Shown one piece after another: positions 24,107 to 33,081 of a stretch of 38,138 bases of DNA. Made by a program: the position numbers and the translations under genes. The notes beneath the pieces were generated by a model. It did not search any database. It worked only from the letters and a program-made list of their open reading frames with translations, and was not told the origin of the DNA. Source of the stretch: an uncultured Acidimicrobiales bacterium (lineage in GTDB: Bacteria; Actinomycetota; Acidimicrobiia; Acidimicrobiales; SZUA-35); NCBI GenBank assembly GCA_938002965.1, contig CALKZY010000035.1:1-38138 (forward strand), in the 5' to 3' direction. Positions within the stretch are counted from its first letter, which is position 1; each line of letters starts with the position of its first letter.

Positions 24107-24481
24107 CTATTCGACGTCAGTTAGGGTTTCGTAAATGGACACTTCGCCCAGGGTTTCGCCGTCCGTGTCGTACAGGATCGTCGGCCGGCGTTCGTATCCC
24201 GGACCTTCGAAACGGTCGACTTTCCAGAAGTCCTTGGGCCAACGATCCGACAGCAGCACCGAAACCGGAACAAGTTGACCATCGGGATCGAGCGTGACAC
24301 CCGGGTAACCCTCGGCCGGACCCCAAGTGATTTCGTAAAGGTAACCCCTCACGAAGCCGTCCATCCACTGGCCGGGCATGTCGAGAAGCACGAAAGCATT
24401 GACTTCGCCGGGTCGTAGCGTCCCGTAGACCGCCAATGCCGACTCGACTGTGAGCTCGCAATGATCGCCGGATTCGGGCAT
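24107..24481 (-). CDS. gamma-glutamylcyclotransferase-like (AIG2-type) protein
   Basis: 124 residues from ATG 24481; a GTG at 24541 would add 20 residues and cannot be excluded. AVYGTLRPGEVN near residue 16 is the YGTLRPG motif that binds the substrate, and RFEGPGYERR near 90 carries the catalytic Glu region of the BtrG/AIG2 fold. The enzymes release 5-oxoproline from gamma-glutamyl amines or amino acids. This fits the nearby gamma-glutamyl/N-methylglutamate cluster, though it is 6 kb away and divergent from the ABC importer. Confidence 0.75.
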   Translation of the reverse strand: MPESGDHCELTVESALAVYGTLRPGEVNAFVLLDMPGQWMDGFVRGYLYEITWGPAEGYPGVTLDPDGQLVPVSVLLSDRWPKDFWKVDRFEGPGYERRPTILYDTDGETLGEVSIYETLTDVE

Positions 24482-24545
24482 AGGCGGGAGCCTATCGGTT
24501 GCGACACCGGCAATCGTTTTGAATGCCAAGGGTGGCGCCACTACT

Positions 24546-24632
24546 GTGGTGAAACGTCAAGAAGCGGCAACCGCGAGTAGGGACACCCGCAGGCCGCTTA
24601 GTGGCGCACCACCGAAAGCCTCCTTCGGGAGG
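24546..24632 (+). promoter_or_regulatory. structured 5' leader of the betaine ABC importer
   Basis: GTGGTG (24546-24551) pairs with CACCAC (24607-24612). Inside, AAGCGGC (24562-24568) pairs with GCCGCTT (24593-24599) around a GGG-ACA-CCC mini-stem (24580-24588). A UUCG hairpin CCTCC/GGAGG (24619-24632) follows. The fold ends 25 bases before the importer start. No known riboswitch class can be assigned by eye; cis-regulation is inferred. Confidence 0.5.
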
Positions 24633-24656
24633 AACAACTAAAAGGGGATAGTGGAG

Positions 24657-25658
24657 ATGCGGAAACTGTTTACGGTTCTGTTCGCCTTCGTCATGGTGCT
24701 CAGCGCCTGTGGGGGAGATAGTGACACCGCAAGCGGAGGCGACGATGACAGCGGCGACGGGGAGGCGGCCGGCCCGACAGCGGAAGATGCTGACCGGGCG
24801 GTAACTATCCCGACCCACAACTGGTCCAGCCAGTTGGTCAGTGCTGAGGTGGTCGGTCGAGTACTTCAAGACGCCGGCTACGAAGTTGAGTACGTGCCCT
24901 CCGACAGCCAAGCTGTGTACGCCGCCATGTGCGAAGGCGACGTCGACCTGGTGCACGAAGTTTGGGAGGGCGCCTTTGGCGTGGCCTTCCAGGAGCAAGT
25001 AGATGCCGGCTGCGTGATCGACGCTCACACTCACGACGCTGTCACCCGTGAGGAATGGTGGTACCCCACCTACATGGAGGAGCAGTGCCCCGGCTTGCCC
25101 GACTGGGAAGCCTTGAACGACTGCTCGGAGCTATTTGCTACCGCCGAAACCGGTGACAGCGGCCGCTTCCTCGGTGGACCGGTGGACTGGCTGAAAGGTG
25201 ACGAGGAGCGAGTCGAAGGTCTCGGCATGAACTTTGAAGTGGTGAACGCCGGACAGGCCGCCACTCTTTGGTCCGAGTTGGACGCGGCAGTGGCCAACGA
25301 GGAACCAATCGTGTTGTTCAACTGGACCCCGAACTTCGTTGAGGCGGTCTACGAGGGCAAGTTCATCGAATTCCCAGAGTTCGAGGAAGAGTGCCGCACT
25401 GACCCGGCCTGGGGCATCAACCCCGATCTCACCCACGACTGTGGCAATCCGGCCAACGGCTACCTGAAGACCGGTGTCGGCCAGCACTTCATCGACGAGA
25501 TGCCCGGAGCCTACGCCATCGTCGAGCGGGTCGATCTCACCAACGAGGCGTTGGCTGCCATGGCTGCCCTGGTTGACGTTGACGGACTCGAAGTGGAGGC
25601 CGCTGCTGATCAGTGGATGGCTGACAACGAGGCGGTCTGGCAGTCATGGCTGGGCTAA
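24657..25658 (+). CDS. glycine-betaine-type ABC substrate-binding lipoprotein
   Basis: 333 residues from ATG 24657 (AAAGGGG nine bases upstream; a GTG two codons earlier is possible). A lipoprotein signal MRKLFTVLFAFVMVLSAC ends in the lipobox cysteine, followed by an acidic Gly/Ser linker. The mature domain is OpuAC-type: TIPTHNWSSQLVSAEVVG, DLVHEVWEG, PIVLFNWTPNFVEA, with many Trp for binding a quaternary ammonium head. It captures the ligand outside the membrane and delivers it to the permease encoded by 26812-28863. First gene of the importer operon, about 145 bases before the ATPase reading frame. Confidence 0.92.
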   Translation: MRKLFTVLFAFVMVLSACGGDSDTASGGDDDSGDGEAAGPTAEDADRAVTIPTHNWSSQLVSAEVVGRVLQDAGYEVEYVPSDSQAVYAAMCEGDVDLVHEVWEGAFGVAFQEQVDAGCVIDAHTHDAVTREEWWYPTYMEEQCPGLPDWEALNDCSELFATAETGDSGRFLGGPVDWLKGDEERVEGLGMNFEVVNAGQAATLWSELDAAVANEEPIVLFNWTPNFVEAVYEGKFIEFPEFEEECRTDPAWGINPDLTHDCGNPANGYLKTGVGQHFIDEMPGAYAIVERVDLTNEALAAMAALVDVDGLEVEAAADQWMADNEAVWQSWLG

Positions 25659-25802
25659 TCGACCGCTAGCAGCGAAGCGGGAGTAAGTGGTGATCGACGG
25701 GAGAGATGACAACTGAGCAACTCAGCGAACAAAACTGGAGCCGGTGGTGCATCCACTTCCGATCATGGATCCGGAACGGATGCCGTCATCACGTGCCGCC
25801 AT

Positions 25803-26804
25803 GTGTGGAAATTGTATGGGAACGACCCTCAGGGCTTCCTGGCCACCCATGGCGGCAACCCGTCGATCGATCAGATCAAAGCCGCCGACTACATTCCCGC
25901 CGTGGTCGACGCCAACCTCGACGTCTACTCCGGCGAAATCCTAGTGCTTATGGGCCTCAGCGGCTCCGGCAAATCCACGCTGGTCCGCTGCCTGTCACGG
26001 CTGATCGAACCGACAGCCGGAGAGTTGACGTTCGAAGGGGTCGACCTGCTGGCGGCGTCTTCCAAAGAGCTCATTGAACTGCGGCGGCACAAGATGGGCA
26101 TGGTCTTCCAGCACTTTGCTCTGTTCCCCCACCGGACCGTCATCGAGAACATAGCGTTCCCGTTGGAAGTCCAAGGCGTGGACAAAGCCGAACGGCTGGC
26201 CAAGGCCAACGAGATTCTGGATCTGGTCGGTCTCGAAGGTCGCGGCAACTACTACCCCAGGGAACTGTCCGGAGGCCAACAGCAGCGTGTCGGTATCGGC
26301 CGGTCGCTCTCGTCGGACCCCGACGTTTGGTTTCTGGATGAGCCGTTCTCCGCCCTCGACCCGCTCATTCGTCGAGAGATGCAAGATGAGTTCCTGCGGC
26401 TGCAGCGTCTGCTGCGAAAGACCATCGTGTTCATTACGCACGACTTCGACGAGGCCATCCGTTTGGCTGATCGGATCGCAATTATGTATGAGGGCGAAAT
26501 CGTGCAGTTGGGCACCCCGGAGGAGCTGGTAACCGAACCGGCCAACGATTATGTCAAGGCCTTTGTGCAAGATGTCCAGCGGGACAAAGTGTTAACCGTT
26601 CGGGCCATCATGTCGGAGACTGCAGTTGTGATGAGTCCTGCGGACTCGATCTCCAGCCCAACAGTGGATGCCCGAACCACCATCCATGATTCAGCCGAAC
26701 TGATTCTCGGCTCCGATCAGGCGGTAGTGGTGCTCGACGGAGACAAACCAGTGGGCGAAGTCACGGCCAAAGATGTCATCGCCGCCGTCTACGGCGACCG
26801 GTGA
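25803..26804 (+). CDS. betaine ABC importer ATPase (ProV/OpuAA-like)
   Basis: Walker A GLSGSGKST, signature LSGGQQQRVGIG, Walker B VWFLDEPFSALDPL and switch His in ITHDFDEA are all present; the C-terminal 70 residues are a partial CBS-like regulatory region. It powers betaine import at the inner face of the membrane. GTG 25803 is the first standard in-frame start, but the reading frame is open and coding-like back to 25710. The segment just before it (DAVITCRH) is the first strand of the ATPase fold, so translation probably begins upstream, at CTG 25713 or by a frameshift from ATG 25706. The next gene starts seven bases after the stop. Confidence 0.9.
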   Translation: MWKLYGNDPQGFLATHGGNPSIDQIKAADYIPAVVDANLDVYSGEILVLMGLSGSGKSTLVRCLSRLIEPTAGELTFEGVDLLAASSKELIELRRHKMGMVFQHFALFPHRTVIENIAFPLEVQGVDKAERLAKANEILDLVGLEGRGNYYPRELSGGQQQRVGIGRSLSSDPDVWFLDEPFSALDPLIRREMQDEFLRLQRLLRKTIVFITHDFDEAIRLADRIAIMYEGEIVQLGTPEELVTEPANDYVKAFVQDVQRDKVLTVRAIMSETAVVMSPADSISSPTVDARTTIHDSAELILGSDQAVVVLDGDKPVGEVTAKDVIAAVYGDR

Positions 26805-26811
26805 CGCACCC

Positions 26812-28863
26812 ATGAACGCTGCTATCACTGTCCCCGGGCGCGAGACCGTTGACGTTGTGCCCAGCCGGGCCCGTCGGTGGCTTACGTCGGCCGCCGTCGT
26901 CCTGACACCGTTCCTGGCCATCTACGCGCTAGCCCAGATGATGGGTGACTCGTTCCCCCAGTGGGCCTCTATCCTGCACGACGCCCGCACCGAACCAGGC
27001 GAGGACTCGGCTGGTTTCATCGCCGACACGTTGGAGTCGGCCATCACCTGGTTTCGTAACACCGAACTACTCGGCCTTATAACGGGCCGGGACTTGGCCC
27101 GAGCATCGGTTGCATGGCTTGACTATGTATTGGAGTTCACCGAAGGTCTCTTGATCGACGGCAACAGCATCTTCGGTGTTGATGTCCCACCACTGCCTTG
27201 GCTCCTGCTCGTCGGCATTGCCGCCGTGATCGGGCACTCCGTCGGTGGCTGGCGGATGGCGACCCTCGGCAGTGGCACGATCGCCTACCTTGCGTTCTTC
27301 GACTTGTGGGAAGACTCGATGATCACCCTTTCGACGGTGATGGTGAGCGCACCCCTGTCAATGTTGATCGGCTGGGCGTTGGGGTTGTGGGCTGCTCGGA
27401 GCCGACGGTTCGAAGCGATACTGGCCCCGGTGTTGAACGTGATGCAGTCACTTCCGCACTACGCCTACTTCATTCCGATTGCCGTGTTTGTGGGCGTCTC
27501 CCACAAGGCCGGCGTGGTGGCCACCATTTTGTTTGCCGTTCCCCCGATGGCCAAGCTCACCATTCTCGGTCTTCGCGGCGTGGCCGACGAGATCCTCGAA
27601 GCCGGCCTGATGTCCGGTTCCAACCAGCGCCAGATGCTGTGGAAGGTGGAGATGCCGTCGGCCAAGCCGGCGCTCATGGTCGGCGTTAACCAGGTGATTA
27701 TGCAATGCCTCGGGATGACGGTGCTGGCGTCGCTGGTCGGCACTCGAGGGCTGGGCCAAATACTGTTGAACAAGCTTCAGTCGTTGCGGCTGGGCGAAGC
27801 GCTGGAGATCGGTGTGGCCATCGTGTTGATGGCAGTGATGTTGGACCGGCTCTCCCAGTCGGCGGCCCGTCGTCGTCCCGAGCATCAAGACGAGGGCCTG
27901 TCGTTTGCCCGACGTCATCCTCATGTTGTGGCGTTAGGGGCGGTTGCCGCTGTCGCCGTTGTGCTGGCTGCGGTTTTCGACTGGGCTCTGATCTATCCAT
28001 CAGAGGCGGAACGGGATTGGACGGTTACCACCGCTCCGTTCTGGGAGTCGATTGTCGACTACATTCAGGTTGCCTGGCGAGACGCCACGTTGGCGATCAA
28101 GGAAGCGGTGCTGCTGGGAATGTTGTTGCCGATGCATGACTTCTTCGTTGGGTTGCCGTGGATTGCCCTGACAGCGTTGGTGGCCACCATCGGCTGGAAA
28201 GTTGGGGGCTTGCGACTGGCTGCGGTGTCGGGGTCGTTCATTGCCTTCATCGCCCTGGCCGGATTCTGGATTCCGGCGATGGAGAGCTTGTATCTGGGGG
28301 TCGCCGCCGTTCTGGTGGCGGTGGTATTTGGGGTTCCGGCTGGGATCTTCGCTGCTCGCTCCGATCGGGCTCACGCGGCGATGCAGGTTGTTCTGGACAC
28401 GTTCCAGACCATGCCATCGTTCATCTATCTGATTCCCGTGGTCATGCTGTTTCAGGTGGGAGCGGTGGCCGCTCTGTTGGCCATCGTGTTGTACTCGTTT
28501 GTGCCTGCGGTCCGTTTCACCATGCTCGGGATGCGCAACATTCCGGCCGACGTTCTCGAAGCGGCCGACACTTCCGGGTGCACTCCGTTGCAACGCCTGT
28601 TGAAAGTGAAGCTGCCGCTAGCGGTACCAGAGATCATGTTGGGGCTCAACCAGGTGTTGATGTTCGCCCTTTTGATGGTGATGATCTCCGCTCTTATCGG
28701 TGGTATCGACGGCCTCGGTGACGAGATCCTGATTGCACTGCGGGATCAGCAGGCGGGCAAAGGTTTGATCGTCGGGTTGTGTCTGGCCGCGCTGGGCTTA
28801 GCCGTGGATCAGATCATCAACCAGTGGGCTCGGGACCGCAAACGACAGTTGGGCCTGGCGTAG
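26812..28863 (+). CDS. fused double betaine ABC permease (ProW-ProW)
   Basis: 683 residues from ATG 26812. Two complete permease halves occur in one chain. Each has about six membrane helices and a coupling-loop EAA-type motif: EAGLMSGSNQRQMLWKVEMP in the first half and LEAADTSGCTPLQRLLKVKL in the second. ProW-type permeases are normally about 280-350 residues and act as homodimers; here the two halves differ in sequence, which allows an asymmetric transport channel. It is the last gene of the importer operon. Confidence 0.92.
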   Translation: MNAAITVPGRETVDVVPSRARRWLTSAAVVLTPFLAIYALAQMMGDSFPQWASILHDARTEPGEDSAGFIADTLESAITWFRNTELLGLITGRDLARASVAWLDYVLEFTEGLLIDGNSIFGVDVPPLPWLLLVGIAAVIGHSVGGWRMATLGSGTIAYLAFFDLWEDSMITLSTVMVSAPLSMLIGWALGLWAARSRRFEAILAPVLNVMQSLPHYAYFIPIAVFVGVSHKAGVVATILFAVPPMAKLTILGLRGVADEILEAGLMSGSNQRQMLWKVEMPSAKPALMVGVNQVIMQCLGMTVLASLVGTRGLGQILLNKLQSLRLGEALEIGVAIVLMAVMLDRLSQSAARRRPEHQDEGLSFARRHPHVVALGAVAAVAVVLAAVFDWALIYPSEAERDWTVTTAPFWESIVDYIQVAWRDATLAIKEAVLLGMLLPMHDFFVGLPWIALTALVATIGWKVGGLRLAAVSGSFIAFIALAGFWIPAMESLYLGVAAVLVAVVFGVPAGIFAARSDRAHAAMQVVLDTFQTMPSFIYLIPVVMLFQVGAVAALLAIVLYSFVPAVRFTMLGMRNIPADVLEAADTSGCTPLQRLLKVKLPLAVPEIMLGLNQVLMFALLMVMISALIGGIDGLGDEILIALRDQQAGKGLIVGLCLAALGLAVDQIINQWARDRKRQLGLA

Positions 28864-28881
28864 TTTCGGTGTCTGTGGCCG

Positions 28882-29586
28882 TTACCAGGTGAGGCGGCGG
28901 TGGCCGTCGGAGGAGTCGAGCGGTTGCTGCGACAGCAAGGCGTGAGCGAACGCTCCGGCACCAAGAAGCTCAACAATCTCTTCGGTGGCCTGAAGCCAGA
29001 CGGCGACCGTCATTGAGTAGCTGTCGGTCGGCAACGTGTCCATGGCCACCGCGGCACTCGACAACCCCACGCCGATGAAGAACCATCGTCGGAACGCCGG
29101 GCGCCCACGAAAAAGTGGAACGATCAGCGGTATCAACATCAGTCCGGCTAGCGCTACGACGACGAGGACGATGTCTCCCGGTCGGCCCCAAGGGATGAAC
29201 GGAAGGCTGACATCTCGCGGGGCCAGGACTCGGTCGGCCAGGCTTTCGTGAAGAGCTAGTCGTTCGTCGGCGGCCAGGGCCAGAAAACCCGAACCGAGGA
29301 GCAGCCACCGCCAGTTGCTGTCGTGTCGCAGCTGGTAGACCGACAGACCGGCCACCCCGAGTAAGAGGGCGGTGCTGAGTTCCCGGGCCGGTGCCGCCTC
29401 GGGAGTGATCCACTCCCACCAGTTGGGCCAGCGGGCGACCACGGCGATCACCAGGAACGAAAAGATGATAAGCCACACTTCGGCTCGCACCTCGCCTATG
29501 GCCGGTTCGGCTCGCGGGGATTCTACGTTCTCAGAGTCGGTCCGCGCCGATCTCTCCCACGTGACCTTGGTGAGAGCATCAGTCAC
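28882..29586 (-). CDS. multi-pass membrane protein, unknown
   Basis: 234 residues from GTG 29586, with GAGG seven bases upstream. About six membrane helices. Conserved-looking charged residues sit at helix edges: AADERLALHESLADR near 103-117 and QATEEIVELLG near 200, a Glu/His pattern seen in a group of bacterial membrane proteins without known function; the residues could bind a metal. It is convergent with the importer operon (18-base gap). No family name can be given safely. Confidence 0.7.
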   Translation of the reverse strand: MTDALTKVTWERSARTDSENVESPRAEPAIGEVRAEVWLIIFSFLVIAVVARWPNWWEWITPEAAPARELSTALLLGVAGLSVYQLRHDSNWRWLLLGSGFLALAADERLALHESLADRVLAPRDVSLPFIPWGRPGDIVLVVVALAGLMLIPLIVPLFRGRPAFRRWFFIGVGLSSAAVAMDTLPTDSYSMTVAVWLQATEEIVELLGAGAFAHALLSQQPLDSSDGHRRLTW

Positions 29587-29793
29587 GCTTGTGCCTCAAA
29601 CCCTTGCCCTGCCTCTATCACTTCGAATTGCCGCCACCTGATCGAGGGTTGAAGAATCTCCAATCAGCGCCAGAGTACTTACTGTGAGCGTTTCAATCTG
29701 GGACTCTCCACAGATTTGCGGATGGACTCTGCGAAGTTCTGGGCCAGCCGTTAACCTCGCCCGGTGCCAAAAGACTCGAAGTCGATGGCCTAA

Positions 29794-30404
29794 GTGACTG
29801 TACTGATGGCGGTGCTAGCCACCATGTCGATTGGCATCGGGGAGTTCGTGGCCGCCGGCGTTACTAAACGTGCCCGATCCAACGAGGTCACCGTCACGAT
29901 GTTCGGCGCAGGCGTAGTCCTCACCGCGATGCTGGCGTTGATCTGGCCGGGGAAGCCGACGGGCAGCGACGTGGTGGCGATGAAGGCGATCGGTGGAGTC
30001 TGTCACTGGCGGTCCTGGCCGGAGCGGTACTTGGAGCGTTGTTGATTTTCCTCGGTGAGATCGGTTCGGAGGCTGGAGGCGGTCCTATGTTCCTCCAGCG
30101 GTCAATCGGATTGGTGATTGCGGCCGCTGTTGCCCGGGCTACCGGGCCGCGGATCTTGCCCGCTGATCGCTCAGCCCGAGTGATGTCTTTTGTCGTCGGG
30201 CTCTTTGCCACCGCCGCGTTGCTGTTGATTCTGCTGGCGTTGCAGCTCGGTGGAAGCCTGGCGGTGGTGAGCGTGATTAGCTCTCAGTACGCAGCGGTAG
30301 CGGTGCTGCTTGGCGTGATTCTTCGGGGTCAACGCCTGTGGTGGTGGCAGGCGCTCGGCCTAGTCGGCGCCAGCGTGGCAGTGGTCCTGATCACAGTCGG
30401 CTGA
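29794..30404 (+). pseudogene. frameshifted DMT/EamA-type transporter
   Basis: The first part (29794 to about 29998, frame 1) encodes two hydrophobic helices. The hydrophobic signal then continues in another frame from about 30000 (LSLAVLAGAVLGALLIFLGE) to the stop at 30404. The two pieces join into one EamA-like chain if one base is lost or two are gained near 29998-30005. The total, about 203 residues, is shorter than the usual 280-300, so part of the first half is also missing. Either a decayed gene or a sequencing error explains it. Confidence 0.65.
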
Positions 30405-30481
30405 GCGGCAGGTGATGGGCAGAAGGCCAGAGTAGCTGGTCGTTTTGCCCTGCCGTCTGGCTGGAACTAATCTAGGGCGAG

Positions 30482-30576
30482 CACACCATCAGAAGAAATA
30501 AGTTTCACTGCAGGGAAACATCGTTCGGCTCGCTGGAACCATTTTCTGGTTCGCCGGAACACTTCCAGACGGTGTG
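30482..30576 (+). promoter_or_regulatory. structured 5' leader of the glutamine-synthetase-like gene
   Basis: CACACC (30482-30487) pairs with GGTGTG (30571-30576) and encloses a hairpin. GTTCGGC (30523-30529) pairs with GCCGGAAC (30553-30560), with one bulged G, outside GAACCA (30536-30541) with TGGTTC (30547-30552) around TTTTC. It lies 98 bases before the GTG start. A cis-regulatory RNA is inferred; no class recognised. Confidence 0.45.
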
Positions 30577-30673
30577 TGGCGGCCAAGTCGGCGGAACGAC
30601 AACGCTGTCAGAGGAATCAAACCAACAAGCTTGTTTCTTGCAATCTTGCATCCACTGTTTCCAAGGGGGAAGC

Positions 30674-32068
30674 GTGACTGATCTTGATGAATTTGTCGAA
30701 GCTCCGGGGCGTGAAGCGCAGATCGCCGAGGTGGAAAAACAGATAGAGGCCCAAGGAATCACCTACCTCTACTGTCAGTTCATCTCCGTGACCGGCCGGA
30801 TCATGGGCAAAGGCATACCGGCCAAACACTTCGGTGTCATGGCCCGAAAAGGCTTTCAGCTCGTCTACGGCTCCACGGCCAATCTCTTCACCGACCGCCA
30901 CGGCGAGTACATCGGCTACGGACCTGAAGCTCGTGAACTTGTCGGCATCGCCGAGCCGGACACCTTCTGCCAGTTGCCGTGGGATCACAAGACGGCTCGG
31001 GTTTTCTGCACGCTGTTCCGAGGCCGAGAAGAAGAAGTAGACGGCGGCTCGTTCCTCACGTCTGACTGCCGAGGCAACCTCAAGCGCATTCACGCCGAGT
31101 TCGAAGCAAAGCATGGGTTGCATCTGCGAGCCGGCACTGAACCGGAAATGATGTGGCTCAAAGCCGACGAGAATGGCAAGCCAACCGTCGAAGGCCTCAC
31201 CAATCCGAACTGCTATCACATTGACCAGTTCGCGGAGCTGCAACCGCTCATCCACAAAGTCATCGAATACTCCGAAGCCATGGGCCTGGACATGATCCAG
31301 GGCGACCACGAGGACGCCCCCGGCCAGTTGGAGCTGAACTTCAACTTCGACCGTGCCGACCTCACCGCCGATCGCCTCTCCACCTACCGTCAGGTGTGCA
31401 AGCAGGTGGGCCGAGAAATGGGAGCCTTCCCCTGTTTCATGCCGAAGCCGTTCATGGGTGTTTCGGCCAACGGCTGTCACCACAACATTTCGCTGTGGGA
31501 CGGCGACGACAACAAGTTCATGCCCGAGGGCGACAATCCGCAGCTGCCTGGCCCGGTTGGCATGAAAGCCATTGGCGGCATCCTCGAACACCTGAGGGCG
31601 TTGACCTGCATCTCGTCGCCAACGGTCAACTCGTACCGTCGGTTGTGGGACACCGGTTTCTGGGCTCCCGTCTTCGCTGACTGGGGATTCCAGAACCGCA
31701 CCACCGCGCTGCGTATCTCAGCCCCCGGGCGTTTCGAGTACCGCTCGGTCGACTCGGCGGTGAACCCCTACCTGTCGTTCGCGGCGTTGATCAAAGCCAT
31801 GGACGACGGCCTCGACCGAGAGCTCGATCCCGGACCGCCAGAAGAGCGCAACATCTACGAGGCCATGGAGTCCGGCAAAGAGGTCAAGAAGATCCCTCTC
31901 AGTCTGGGCGAGGCCCTTGATGCACTCGACGAAGACGAGGTAATCAAGAGCGCCATGCCGGGTGAGATGTACAAGGTGTTCGAGCACTACAAGCGGGACG
32001 AATGGGAGCGCTTCATGGCCACCGTCACAGACTGGGACGTGAAGGAATACCTCGACATTCTGCCGTAA
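30674..32068 (+). CDS. glutamine-synthetase-like ligase (GlnT/GmaS type)
   Basis: 464 residues from GTG 30674 (AAGGGGGA just upstream). Catalytic motifs of the glutamine synthetase superfamily are in order: GTEPE (154-158), HEDAPGQLE (212-220), NGCHHN (266-271), SSPTVNSYRR (314-323), NRTTALRIS (341-349) and RFEYRSVDSAVNPYL (353-367). The NGCHHN segment departs from the NGSGMH of true ammonia-using enzymes, and the next three genes are split glutamate-synthase subunits. A gamma-glutamyl-amine ligase such as GmaS (glutamate plus methylamine plus ATP) or a GlnT-type enzyme is therefore likelier than housekeeping glutamine synthetase. The substrate is not proven. Confidence 0.82.
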   Translation: MTDLDEFVEAPGREAQIAEVEKQIEAQGITYLYCQFISVTGRIMGKGIPAKHFGVMARKGFQLVYGSTANLFTDRHGEYIGYGPEARELVGIAEPDTFCQLPWDHKTARVFCTLFRGREEEVDGGSFLTSDCRGNLKRIHAEFEAKHGLHLRAGTEPEMMWLKADENGKPTVEGLTNPNCYHIDQFAELQPLIHKVIEYSEAMGLDMIQGDHEDAPGQLELNFNFDRADLTADRLSTYRQVCKQVGREMGAFPCFMPKPFMGVSANGCHHNISLWDGDDNKFMPEGDNPQLPGPVGMKAIGGILEHLRALTCISSPTVNSYRRLWDTGFWAPVFADWGFQNRTTALRISAPGRFEYRSVDSAVNPYLSFAALIKAMDDGLDRELDPGPPEERNIYEAMESGKEVKKIPLSLGEALDALDEDEVIKSAMPGEMYKVFEHYKRDEWERFMATVTDWDVKEYLDILP

Positions 32069-32151
32069 AACTGCTCTTCAGCCGAACGGCTTCATCGCAT
32101 TCAACCCATGACCAACCAATCTGCAACCAACGACAAACTTAGGAGACAGCT

Positions 32152-33081
32152 ATGTGTGGCATTGCCGGTGTGATCCACCGCGATGGTCCCGCCGACCTTG
32201 GTGCCGAGCTGACCCGCATGCTTCAGTCCATGAAGCATCGTGGGCCGGACTCCACCGGGTACGCGTTGTACGGACCGTCCGACGACCTTGTGGTCATTCG
32301 ATTTGTCCTGGCCGAGCCGCTCAAGGCCACCGGCATCGGGATGGACGAACGACTCGAACGCAACCGGGCGGAAATCGAATCCCGCCTGGCCAAGATCGGG
32401 GCCCAAGTGGCCACGATGAATTCCGAGACCGGCTACGCCTTTCGGGCAACCCTTCGGTATTCGGGTGAGCTAAAGCCGTTGGCCGACTACCTGGAAGATG
32501 TTCCGGGCTGCGAGGTTTTGTCGCTGGGCAATTCGCTGGAAATCGTCAAGGACCTGGGCGATGCCGCCACCGTGGCCGACCAGTACCGCTTGAACGGTTT
32601 TAGCGGCACCCACGGTATGGGTCATGTTCGTATGGCCACCGAGTCCGACGTCGACTTGGCGTCAGCCCACCCGTACTGGGCCTACCCGTTCGCCGATGTT
32701 GCTGTGGTTCACAACGGACAGCTGACCAACTACCACCAGTGGCGTCGACGCCTGGAGCGTTCCGGCCATCGGTTCCAGTCAGAGTGCGACTCGGAGATTA
32801 TCGCCGTGTACCTGGCCGAGAAAATGGAAGGTGGCGCCTCGCTGGAAATAGCAATGAAGCAGAGCCTGGACGACCTCGACGGCGTGTTCACCTACTTGTG
32901 TGTGACCGGCAATGAGCTTGGCGTGGCCAAAGACGAGATGGCGGCCAAGCCACTGGTGCTGTTCGAGTCCGACGACCTGGTAGCGGTGGCTTCCGAAGAG
33001 ATTGCCATCCGAGCGTTGACCGGTGTCGACGTCGAAACCCGAGATCCCTACGAGCGAGAGGTTCTGGTATGGCAGGTGTAA
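32152..33081 (+). CDS. class II glutamine amidotransferase subunit (MgsA/GlxB-like)
   Basis: 309 residues. MCGIAGVIHR supplies the N-terminal nucleophile Cys2. GMGHVRMATES near 162 and HNGQLTNYHQWRR near 188 match the class II amidotransferase active site. A TAGGAGA ribosome-binding site lies seven bases upstream. In N-methylglutamate synthase and related GlxBCD-type enzymes this subunit takes the amide or methylamide from a glutamine-like donor. It overlaps the next gene by 13 bases. Confidence 0.85.
   Translation: MCGIAGVIHRDGPADLGAELTRMLQSMKHRGPDSTGYALYGPSDDLVVIRFVLAEPLKATGIGMDERLERNRAEIESRLAKIGAQVATMNSETGYAFRATLRYSGELKPLADYLEDVPGCEVLSLGNSLEIVKDLGDAATVADQYRLNGFSGTHGMGHVRMATESDVDLASAHPYWAYPFADVAVVHNGQLTNYHQWRRRLERSGHRFQSECDSEIIAVYLAEKMEGGASLEIAMKQSLDDLDGVFTYLCVTGNELGVAKDEMAAKPLVLFESDDLVAVASEEIAIRALTGVDVETRDPYEREVLVWQV

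Noticed and set aside
30617..31591. Minus-strand open frame of 324 codons opposite the ligase gene
   Set aside because: Antisense shadow of a high-GC gene with clear glutamine synthetase motifs on the plus strand.
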